From Bugula neritina (lineage: Eukaryota; Bryozoa; Gymnolaemata; Cheilostomatida; Bugulidae), in the NCBI GenBank assembly GCA_964035545.1, contig OZ037767.1:20314628-20378627 (forward strand): a stretch of 64,000 bases of DNA. The letters are read 5' to 3'. The position numbers and the translations under genes were made by a program. Below, in pieces: positions 1-9,951 of this stretch. The notes beneath the pieces were generated by a model. That model made no database searches. It saw only the letters and a program-made list of their open reading frames with translations, and was not told where the DNA came from. Within the stretch, counting starts at the first letter, position 1. Each line of letters begins with the position of its first letter.

Positions 1-49
1 GATTTTAAATCTGTTTAATTGCAGCACAAAAGTTTACTCTAGAATTTAC

Positions 50-176
50 CTGGTAAACTCTCTACACATCGCATGTTGAGAGTAAAGTCCAGTGTGACAT
101 TCTCCGTTGTGTTGAGTTCTGTGATTTCAATACAGTCGTCTATGTTGTTGATCATTTTGGTAAATGGTGAGCAGGT
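50..176 (-). CDS. possible internal exon, RNA polymerase Rpb3/RpoA-like
   Basis: On the minus strand an open segment runs from a TAG-type acceptor near 176 to a GTAAAT donor at 49. It reads about 42 residues, including NVTLDFTLNMRC. That is reminiscent of the VEFTLDVRC segment of Rpb3 and the related segment of RPAC1. The rest of such a gene would have to lie left of the window or in the AT-rich stretch to the right, and I find no further exons. It would be antisense to CPSF2, inside or beside its preceding intron. The assignment rests on one short motif and could be chance. Confidence 0.25.
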
Positions 177-2130
177 CTAGTTCTTGGTCATAGTTTCCTT
201 CTTATAAAATACGTGCAAGAGAAGCCAAGTTAGCTTCGTTGGGACTCTCTGATCAACTACTATACGTGTAGAACTGCTCTTGTTGGGTTATTGATTTTCT
301 ATGCTGCTTTAAAAATAATTAATAGTTTTAAATTAAATTATGACACAATGACAAGCTCCTAAATGGCAGTGACTCTGTGACTAGATGACATGCAAATGAA
401 ATGCAGATAAGAGCTGCTATTCGATTCCAATAATTGTTAATGGATGAGTATAATCGTGCTCTTTTGAAGGTCGACAAGTGAGAAAATGTTTACAGCATCA
501 CAATTTACAATTTAAAAAGACCTTTATACAACCGTATTTATGGACTTGTATGCCAAAAATTACGTGCAATCATGAAGACAGTGTTTCGGTGTAATGGTAT
601 TATTTCAATAAATTAGAAGTTGATACTTCAGTAGGTACCCCGTTTCTGTTTAGTTTGTCCCTTTAAAAAGTTAGAAGTAAGAATGAGATATAGAAAACTT
701 CCAGCCTTTAGGACACTTTTTCTCATCCGTAGTTATTTAATTTGAGTACTTGTAAAAACTTCCCTTTAATTTTTCTAATTTAAATAATTTAGCTACGTTC
801 TTACCAAATTCCCCAGTTTGATTATCTGAACAAATACTCTACCTGCAAACCTTAATACTGATAAAATGAAACCTAAAACACCCTCTAGTTAGACTTTTCT
901 TTTCTGCTACTCTGGTTTTATCTAATTATTGAATGTTTCAGTGGTGTAGCAGCAAGCTGATATTTCTAAGGGGTTCCATGACGGATTAAAACCCTCCTCC
1001 CTGACAATTTATCTTGAATAATTTGGTTTTAAAGCAGTGAAGTTATACTTTTTGAAAATTAATTTAGAAGTGGGTACATATTTTAATTCGATTTATAAAT
1101 TTTGCAGTGTGTATTTATGACTTACTAACTCCATCTTAACTTATAGTGAGCTTAGTTAACTTACCATGTTTATTATTTGTTAGGTAGAATACAATTCCAG
1201 TAATGCTAGTATATTCCACTGTATGAGTTTAATTAATTAGATAGATGCTGATTGATACCTCCTCTGTTTGTCTGTAATTCCTCAATTATTTCATCATTAT
1301 CTAACTATTAGCATGCTGAGTGATTAAGAACCTTGGTAAAGTATAACAGTACTTATTATGATATAATGATTGCTATTCCATGGCATGATGTCAGTTACAT
1401 GTTCTGCAGTAATGAAGAAACTTCAATAGACTCTATTATTTAATTTTCCTTATGAATTATGGTGCAATGCAATATCTAGTATTATAGTGCTGGAAGACAA
1501 TGTATTATTTAGTATTATAATACTAGAAGATAATATATTATATATTATTATTGTTTGAAGATTCAAATTGAGTGCTATTGGTAGCATTGCGACACAACAG
1601 CATAAACTGATTGTTAGTAAAGCATTGATTTGCAAGCATAATTTCTCATTTTACTAGCAGGTATTTTTATTCAAGCTTTGAGATGTTTGTAGAATTTTCT
1701 TTTCCTTTCTGTTAGCATATGCCAATATAATGCCAATATATCCTTTTGCAAAATCAACTTTAGTTACGTTCCTAATGGGTTCGGTGTTTTCTTTATACTT
1801 GGGAGGCTAGGATGTTACTGCCATTTTCCTACGGGCGTGGGCGTGGCATTTATTTCCCATGTTGAAATTATTATTGACAGCCCTTATTCAAGTAAATATT
1901 ATGTGTAATGGATTCCTTTAAACGAATGGATCAATTATTTGTCTGCCATTCATTCTAGTAACTTTAATCAGAATATGTTTGGTGGTGATGTAATAAACTT
2001 AAGTTAGCAAGCGACATTTTCCCTTGGTAATAAGAACACATCAACTAGTGCCTAACAATTTTATACTGGTTGAAGAGGCATTTGTAGCATTTACCCGTAG
2101 CCTGCTCCTAACTCTCCATGTATCTTCCAG
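177..2130. other. AT-rich non-coding stretch, probably a CPSF2 intron
   Basis: No exon with family similarity was found here on either strand. Since the CPSF2 exon at 2131 begins in mid-protein, this stretch is most likely the downstream part of a CPSF2 intron longer than 2.1 kb. A clean polypyrimidine/CAG acceptor ends at 2130. Confidence 0.5.
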
Positions 2131-5100
2131 GTGGTATTGACGAGTGTCCCAGATCTGCAGTCAGGGTTCTCCCGCGAGCTGTTTGTCCGGTGGTGTGAGA
2201 ATCCTCAAAACAGCATCATTTTGACGTCTCAAACTTCGAGCAGCACCCTCTCTCGGCAGCTCATTGACAGCCCTTCAGTCAAACAGCTGCACATCAATGT
2301 GAGTTGAGTTAGACATCAAGTAGATGAGTACATGTAGTGGGCTCTTGAAAAGTGGTAATGCTTATGCTGCGCCTTCATACACCTAGCAAACATCATATTG
2401 GGTGATAGCTTTAGTTGCATAGCTTCAGTTCTACATAATGATGACTGGAGTTGTCTCATGTGAATGCTTACAGTCTGTGTGTTTAGCAAAACATAGCATT
2501 ACAACTGAATAGGTTGATGTACCGATTTGTTTTCCTTTATAGTATGCGTTTCAGTCTTAACATCAGTGGGCGACAGGAACTGAACGGTATGTCTGGTTTT
2601 TTCTTGTAGGTAAAGTCTAGGGTGAAGCTTGATGGGGAGGAGTTGGCAGAATATCACAAAAAGAAGATGGAAGAGAAGATGGAAGAAGAAAGATTGCGAG
2701 TTGAGCACGAGGACCAGGAGTATGTGTTGTTCTCTACTCTGTATACTCTGTATACTCTGTATACTCTGTATACTCTGTATACTCTGTATACTCTGTATAC
2801 TCTGTATACTCTGTATACTCTGTATACTCTGTATACTCTGTATACTCTGTATACTCTGTATACTCTGTATACTCTGTATACTCTGTATACCCTGTATACC
2901 CTGTATACCCTGTATACACTGTCTACTCCACACTGTCTACACTATATCACGTCTTCTCTCAGAGATTCAGAGTCGGAACTGTCTGACGAGGAACCTGAAG
3001 CACATATTCCGGGAGAGAAGCAAGACCAGCATGACCTGCTGCTCACCAACACCCACACCAAGTCCAGGTCTGGTTTCTTCAAGCAAGCCAAGAAGATGTT
3101 CCCGATGTTCCCCTACGTGGAGGAGGTGTTAAAGTGGGATGAATATGGAGAAATAATCAAGTGAGTTCCCATTAGCTTTCATTCATTAAATCTCTTTAAA
3201 ATCTGGCCTATTGGTTCTTTCAGAAATGTGTTTTTGCATTGAACTTTATTTTAACTGTTTTTGTTTCACCATGACTGACTGTTGTTGGCAAGCTCTTGTA
3301 ATTTATACTTACTCTTACAACTAATATATCAACTGCCATTCAGTTTATTAATAACTATTCATATTACACAGCTATTCATTATCTAGTCTTTTGAGTGTGT
3401 TCAGGAAAGTCGGTCACTGAGTTGGCCTGCAGCTGAAACACTCAAGTTCCGTAGACTAACTCGTATACTCATAATAATATACAATTATGATCAGCTCAAG
3501 GCAACAGATGTTCACAAGTGCCGTCTCTCAATGTTAACTTGTTAGCTGAGTGTGGCTAGTGTCGGGAGTGACAGTGGTCACTACGGGCTCTACCGCAACA
3601 CCCCTCACTATGTTATTTAGTTGGTATAAATTTTAGGATGGAGAACTTTCAGTTTTCTGAAGTGAAACTGGTAGATCCACCGCTGCAGATGGCACCTAGT
3701 TTAGAGCTGGAGCCAGGAAGAGCTGAGGAGATCATGGAAGTTGACGAAGATGTCGCCGGAGTAGAGGAAGATAATGTAAGACTTCATTTTGTGTTTCACT
3801 GCAGGCGCTTTCGATAGAATATCTAGTTTGAAGGGAGGTCTTTTAGAAGCATGATAATCGTAATCCAAGGGTTTGTGAAATGAACATTTTTTGAATGGAA
3901 ATTCTAAGCCAGTTCGAAATATCTGTTTCCCATGTATTTTGATCTGAAGTTGACTGCAGTCAGTTTCATTAAGCTTTTATATTCTCTCTCACCAATGTGT
4001 TTGAGACTGTTGCAAACATTCCCTGCTTTCAGATACCCACCAAATGTGTGTCTACGCCCAGGACGCTAAATATCGCTGCCAAAATTGTATATATAGACTT
4101 TGAGGGCAGGTCAGACAATAAGAGTGTGAAAGAATTGCTGGAGAAGATGAAGCCTCGTCAACTGGTTAGATAATATTTGGAATATGCCATATGTAGATGT
4201 AGTTTAGAATATGCTATATGTTATGTTTAGAATAACCCTTTGTAGAACATATTAAAAACTACATGCATATTATGTCATTTTAATTTATATGAAGTATTGA
4301 CATAATGATATATTCACATTCTCTTGAATATTCTATAATCTATATTATGCGAATGTGATTCAAAAATTATTAGGACATGATGTGTGGTTTTAAGCAGTTT
4401 TTTTCAAAAACTTACATAGTATAGTCATATATTGAGTTATATAGTCATATATTGGGTAATATTCTCATATACTGAGTAATATAGTCATATATTATATAAT
4501 ATGATCATAGATTGAGAAATATAATTACAACAGAATTATGTCATAAAGTGTATCTTGTGTATATTGAGTAAAGAAAGAAACTAGCAGCCTGTTTGACGTA
4601 AAACTACTAGGTATAGCATGTTACTATGTAATACTAGGTGTAGGATGTTACTATGTAATACTAGATCTAGGATGTTACTATGTAATACTAGGTGTAGGAT
4701 GTTACTATGTAATACTAGATCTAGGATGTTACTATGTAATACTAGGTGTAGGATGTTACTATGTAATACTAGGTATAGGATGTTACTATGTAATACTAGG
4801 TGTAGGATGTTACTATGTAATACTAGGTGTAGGATGTTATTTCTAGATACTAATTCACGGTACACAAGATTCCACGATGTCTCTAGCCAAGTACTGTAGA
4901 GATAATGAAGTGTGTCTAGGAGAGATCTTTACTCCTAGAGTCGGGGAGTCACTAGACGCCACCACAGAAAGTCACATATTCCAGGTGACTTCTTGGGCTA
5001 TACTATACTATGTTATACTATACTATGTTATACTATACTATGTTATACTATACTATACTATGTTATACTATACTATACTATGTTATACTATGCTATACTA

Positions 5101-7423
5101 TGTTATAATATACTATGCTATACTATACTATGTTATACTATACTATGTTATACTATACTATGTTATACTATACTATGTTATACTATACTATGTTATACTA
5201 TACTATGTTATACTATACTATGTTATACTATACTATGTTATACTATACTATGTTATACTATACTATGTTATACTATACTATGTTATACTATACTATGTTA
5301 TACTATACTATACTATGTTATACTATACTATACTATACTATACTATGTTATACTATACTATACTATGTTATAATATACTATGTTATACTATACTATACTA
5401 TACTATACTATGTTATACTATACTATACTATGTTATAATATACTATGTTATACTATACTATGTTATACTATACCATGTTATACTATACCATGTTATACTG
5501 CAGGTCAAGTTGATGGATTCGCTGGTCTCACAGTTGAACTTTGCTAAGACTCCCATAGCTGAATTATCTTGGCTAGACGGTGAAGTGAGTTCCGACTCTG
5601 TATTTACTCTTTGTCAATCTTGTTCACTGATTGGTCGTTTCCTTGATGATGTCATGGTACTAATAAGAAAACAATACCAGCTATACTGGTGGTTAAATCA
5701 TTTGAGAGATCATCTTGCTATATGTGCTACTTCTATAACTGTATGACTTCCATTATCTGTCGTCAGTTTAGAGCTGCTCGTTTAAAATACCATGGAGCTA
5801 ACTTCTCATAGAGTGCTGCTTCAGTATATACTCAATTTACTTTACGCATAAAGCTAATTTAGGTTAGACTTGGCGCAATGTTTAGGTCTGCTGCTTGCCG
5901 CTTGAATAGACCCTTTGCAGAGGTCTCCAATGTCCCCTTACAATTAAGAGTTGTGTCCTCCCAAAATGAAAGTTGAACTCATTTTTGTGATTTTGGTTGC
6001 TGAGCAATGCTGAAGTGCCACTTCAGTATTTCTCAGTAACCAAAACCACATACATGCTTTTAAGTTTATTTTCTTTAATATTCTTCATGAAGAAATATTT
6101 TTAATTTTTTGTCAACTGCTAATATGTGTGCTTATACCAAAATATCTATCTCCTAAAAAAACAATTCTACAGCATAATTAGAATTTTAAGTAGCAGCCAA
6201 TCCTTAAATTTTTAACGAGTTTGCTCTTTACTCAAAGGTTCAACCTATTCACTTTGGGAAGACACAACTCCTAGTTGTAAAGGAGATATGCAGGGCTTCT
6301 GAAAAGGGTCTATTGTGATTTTTTCCGCAATTTGTCAACAAAGGAAACTAAGTAATGTGCATCTAATATAATGTGTGTTCACTAATATATCTACGTTGGT
6401 ACATCAGTTCCCATTAGTTGGTGTGTAGTAACAGGCAGCTAACAGTATGTCTACTATTCAAACATGAGCTAGATAATCTCATCTTAAACAATGCAACTCA
6501 CAACTCTGTCAGTAGACTAAAGCTGTATAGTGTAGGGCATAGGAGAACAACTACCAAAATATGTATCGCGTGGTTACTCATTGGTTGTGAATCATAATAT
6601 ATTTCTGCCAATGACTTTGTAGATAAAACTGCCAGAGTTAGAGCTGCCCAAGAGTTCCATAGAAGACGGCGATGAATTGCCAGAGGAAAATAAAGAAGAG
6701 CGAGAGGCTGAGAAGTTGAAGGCACTGGGTGGGTTTTATTTGCAGCTCAAGTGGTTTTAGCTGCCGTGAGTCACAAGTCTTGAAAAGGAAGATAACTCTA
6801 TTATTTATTTGGAACAAAATTTGGTCGGAAACTGGCATTGTTCTTTATTGTATTGTCTCAGTATTGCTGATGTGTTATTTAGACTGTTTGAATTGATTTC
6901 TCCCAAATACCAACTTGTCCTATCTCTTTCTCAGCTCAACAGGAAACTGCCCTCAAGGCGGGGCACATCCCCTCCCTGCACCGCATGCATGCTTCTAGAA
7001 TACCACCCCACAAGGCTATCTTCTTCAATGAGCCTAAACTCTCCGACCTCAAGCAGGTCATGATGAAAGCCGGCTTCCAAGCAGAGTTTAATAAAGGAGT
7101 CCTGGTTGTGGATGATAAAATCGCTGTTAGAAAGGTACTATTAATGGGCTGTTTAATATTGAAATACTTATTTGCTATAATACAAGTTGTGCACTTCACC
7201 TTATGTTCCAAAGAACTTCTTGTTAAATTTGTTTATTGTATAAAAGTTTCCATGTCAGAACATCTAATAATTATTAAGATTTTGAGGCGTGTGCATACAG
7301 TGCTGATAGTGGTTGATACTGTGTTTGTAGACTGTGGCTGGTATAATACAGTTGGAGGGGTGCATCAGTGAGGAGTACTATAAAGTCCGAAGTCTGCTGT
7401 ATGATCAGTATGCTATCGTGTAA
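2131..7423 (+). CDS. CPSF2: cleavage and polyadenylation specificity factor subunit 2, C-terminal half (5' partial)
   Basis: CPSF2 (CPSF-100) is the catalytically inactive partner of the CPSF-73 endonuclease in the nuclear complex that cleaves pre-mRNA 3' ends and histone pre-mRNA. Ten exons join in phase: 2131-2298, 2610-2719, 2963-3160, 3637-3775, 4033-4164, 4847-4984, 5504-5584, 6623-6728, 6935-7134 and 7331-7423 (stop TAA). The protein starts at the equivalent of about human residue 365. Matches include SGFSRELFVRWC, FFKQAKK followed by FPMFP and WDEYGEIIK, DFEGRSDNKSV, MKPRQL, FFNEPKLSDLKQV, and a terminus ending LLYDQYAIV, almost identical to the human end. The N-terminal metallo-beta-lactamase half is outside the window. 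Two internal introns (2720-2962 and 4985-5503) are stop-free and divisible by three, so retained forms would stay in frame. The exon at 4847 is flanked by tandem repeats on both sides. Confidence 0.95.
2720..2962 (+). repeat. 9-bp minisatellite filling a CPSF2 intron
   Basis: About twenty copies of TATACTCTG, drifting to TATACCCTG at the 3' end, begin within 20 nt of the GTATGT donor. They fill most of this 243-nt intron. The intron has no stop codon in the CPSF2 frame and equals 81 codons, so intron retention would add a Thr-Leu-Tyr repeat. Confidence 0.9.
4412..4530 (+). repeat. degenerate repeat of about 24 bp in CPSF2 intron
   Basis: Several imperfect copies of ATATAGTCATATATTGAGT follow one another in the intron between the exons ending at 4164 and starting at 4847. 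They lie upstream of the 27-bp array. No function is apparent. Confidence 0.6.
4601..4846 (+). repeat. 27-bp minisatellite ending at a CPSF2 3' splice site
   Basis: About nine 27-bp units contain GGATGTTACTATG and then TAATACTAG, followed by GTGTA, ATCTA or GTATA. The last, shortened unit ends GGATGTTATTTCTAG, and that AG is the acceptor of the exon starting at 4847. Each unit carries its own TACTAG, so the array is a ladder of acceptor-like AGs. The exon frame is closed by the TAG directly at the junction, so upstream AGs would not extend the protein simply. Confidence 0.85.
4985..5503 (+). repeat. 15-bp minisatellite filling a CPSF2 intron
   Basis: The 519-nt intron is almost entirely copies of CTATGTTATACTATA and close variants. 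It starts a few bases after the CAG/GTGACT donor and runs to the acceptor. It is stop-free in the exon frame and exactly 173 codons, so a retained form would encode a Tyr/Ile/Leu/Val repeat (YYVIL) between HIFQ and VKLMD. Confidence 0.9.
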
Positions 7424-7465
7424 CTTTAACTAGGGAATAGGAGGTGGAAGAGGCTCAATTATTAC

Positions 7466-7481
7466 TTTTATTGTAATAAAA
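7466..7481. terminator. palindromic bidirectional polyadenylation signal between CPSF2 and FLAD1
   Basis: The sequence TTTTATTGTAATAAAA holds AATAAA on the plus strand (7475-7480), 52 nt after the CPSF2 stop. It also holds AATAAA on the minus strand (7467-7472), 488 nt beyond the FLAD1 stop. The two 3' ends would overlap by a few tens of bases. No better FLAD1 signal was seen nearer its stop. The call is by motif only. Confidence 0.5.
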
Positions 7482-7959
7482 ACAGTCTAGCTGTAAATAA
7501 TCATTTGTGTAATTAAAATCATTGTATAATTTTTATAAAAATTCATGAAGAAAATATAAACCATACAAATACTTTTAAATTGAGCTCTTTGATTTAGTTA
7601 GTATATTTATGCCAACACTTCGTCCACCACTCGCTTTTTCATCTTAACTTTACCCATGTTTCTTTAGAACAGCTCTATTGAACTGAATACATGTGTTTTA
7701 GCAGAGGTTGCATAACTCCAAGTTGCTGCCTTATTGTCACAATGTCAGTAAATCATACAATAAAAAATTGTGAACTTAAATTTGTTAGCAAGCTGGCATT
7801 TCAAAACTCATTTACTCATGAAACACAGGCTTTAAAATATTAGAATCAACTTCAAACATCAAAAGTCAAATCTGAATTAAATTTCAGTTAATAATTAAAA
7901 GCATAATATAATAAATACCTTGAAGTATAAATAATAACCTAAAGTCAAAATCACATTGG
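7482..7959. other. 3' flank shared by convergent CPSF2 and FLAD1
   Basis: This is AT-rich sequence with no coding similarity. If the FLAD1 polyadenylation signal at 7467-7472 is used, this is the FLAD1 3' UTR. Confidence 0.5.
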
Positions 7960-9951
7960 CTAGGAATGGCGCCCTGCTCTCTCGAGATGACGGTTTTGGT
8001 CGGATATCTGGAGAGTGTAAGCAGGATTATAGCTGATGACACCGTTGCTATCTGTAGACCTCAATGCAGGATTAACATGTGTATTCTCTACACTACCCAG
8101 CGAGGTGTAGCCCATATCGTACAGACTACAGTATGGAAGGTTGAGAGACCTTAGCAATTCCCACACATCATTGTAGGAGAAGTTGAGTATGGGATTGACT
8201 CTCATCAGCTCTGGCCAATCACCATCGGTCATCTGAAACAAGTCCATATCGCCGTGCGGGTCGGTGGAGCGGGTGCCCATAATAACTGCTTTGATACCCG
8301 GGTGCTGCTGCTTCATTTGCGCAAGCTGGTCCTTTATTCCCCCGTCAAACCTCATCATCTTCAGCTTGTACCTATACAATGCAAATACCATCATAAACTT
8401 ACTCATAGTGCTAAAAATACACACCCAGTATGAGCTGAGAGTACACTACTTGATACTTAATCAAAACTACTCGGCTAACAACTGGAATGGTCAAAATTGT
8501 TATGGTGCTCTAGCAGCAGAGATGGACTCGCAACTCAGTCGTTAAGTTGGTTGCAGCAAACATTTGTAGAGTAGGAAATCGCTTTCGAATGAAGCTAATT
8601 CAAAAGTAAAAAAGTTTTTCACTGGACAGTTTTGTTCTCGTTATTTCTTCTAATAATATCTTTAAAGTGAAATCTTTCTAGATGTAACATGATGAAGTAT
8701 CTACCAACCTTACAACACTCTGCTCTATGAAGAGCTCCACCTCAGGAAACGGTGTTTTACTCTTGATATAAAGTGTCTTCAGCTCAGATGAGTTGCTATC
8801 AAAACCTGGATGTTGGCTAACCACAGCGTACCTGAAAACAAGAACATCTGAGGAATTTGGTCATCATTATCCCTCATGAAAAAACTAAAAACATTTCCAA
8901 GAAAATTATTATCCTACCATAAGTGTAAAAGAGCTGTACAATCTTTGCCACCATTAAATCCTATGCAAACTTCATCCAAAGTGTAACGACTTAGTGTTTC
9001 ACTGCACACTGCCAAAGCCTCCGTCAATGGTGAGCATATTTCACTTGTCTTCTGCAATTTCTCCAGTTTCTTCATTGGTTCAGACAATGGATCTACATCA
9101 TAGTCTACAAAGCGATCAGATGGGAGACGATTCCTAATTGCAGCTTCACATTTGTCTAGATCAGCGGCGTCACTCGACTCTAACACTATCTTCACCTTAA
9201 AGTAATTGTTATGCCACTCCGGATATGAGCCAATTGTAACAGTAGAAGAAAACTCTTGGTTTATCAAAGTCAATTTCTCAGCTATGCTCATTTCATCTGT
9301 ATTTAAATAAAGCATGCGAACTTTTCTTGACAAAGACGGATTTCCTACCAAATCTTCCAGAGACAGAAAAGCCAGTTTTAAAAATTTAGGAACTCCTGGC
9401 AAAATGAAAACATTTTCGATGTTCACTACAGGAAACTTTCCTTTACTACCTCGAATGAGTGATGCTGCATCGGGAATAGTAGCTAACTTTTTGTGAGTTT
9501 CAGTGTACTTTTCTTTAAAATAACCTTTATACATGGCTTCTAATTCCCCATTAACTTTAACAGGCATATTGAAAGCTGCGGCTACAGCCTCGTATGTGAT
9601 ATCATCATGGGTTGGTCCAATGCCACCCGTTGTAATCACATGTGTAAAAGTTGCGGAGAACTCTTTAACACACTCTCCGATAGCATTGACATCGTCAGGG
9701 ATTGTCACCACTTTCTTTACAACTGCACCCAGTTGATGAAATCTGCCACATAAATAAAACGAATTGCAATCCTGAACTTGCCCTTTCACAATCTCATCTC
9801 CAATAACTATAATACCAACAGTTGTTGTATTCATCCTCATTTGCCCAATCACTTGTGAAGTTTGCAACTTTACTAAGTTAGAAGCCAGAAACCCTCCAAG
9901 TTTGCTTTGATGTATAGAGTACCGTTTAACATGGGATAATATTGACTTCAT
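7960..9951 (-). CDS. FLAD1: FAD synthase (molybdopterin-binding domain plus FMN adenylyltransferase)
   Basis: FAD synthase transfers AMP from ATP to FMN to make FAD. Three exons join in phase: 9951-8918, 8831-8709 and 8371-7960 (stop TAG), giving 522 residues, in the usual range for the animal two-domain enzyme. The N-terminal MoCF-like domain shows GIIVIGDEI from about residue 46 and TTGGIGPTHDD at 107-117. The C-terminal PAPS-reductase-like catalytic domain shows GFNGGKD at 331-337 (PP-loop type), then PFPEVELFI, then MGTRSTDP at 417-424 and PYCSLYDMGYTSLGS. The start is the first ATG after an in-frame TAA. The first 40 residues are basic and hydroxyl-rich without acidic residues, compatible with a mitochondrial presequence, and Met38/Met40 could start a cytosolic form. 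The gene converges on CPSF2. Confidence 0.95.

Noticed and set aside
4993-5438. Additional open frames in the CPSF2 15-bp repeat
   Set aside because: Shadow frames of a low-complexity tandem repeat; only the CPSF2 frame connects to exons on both sides.
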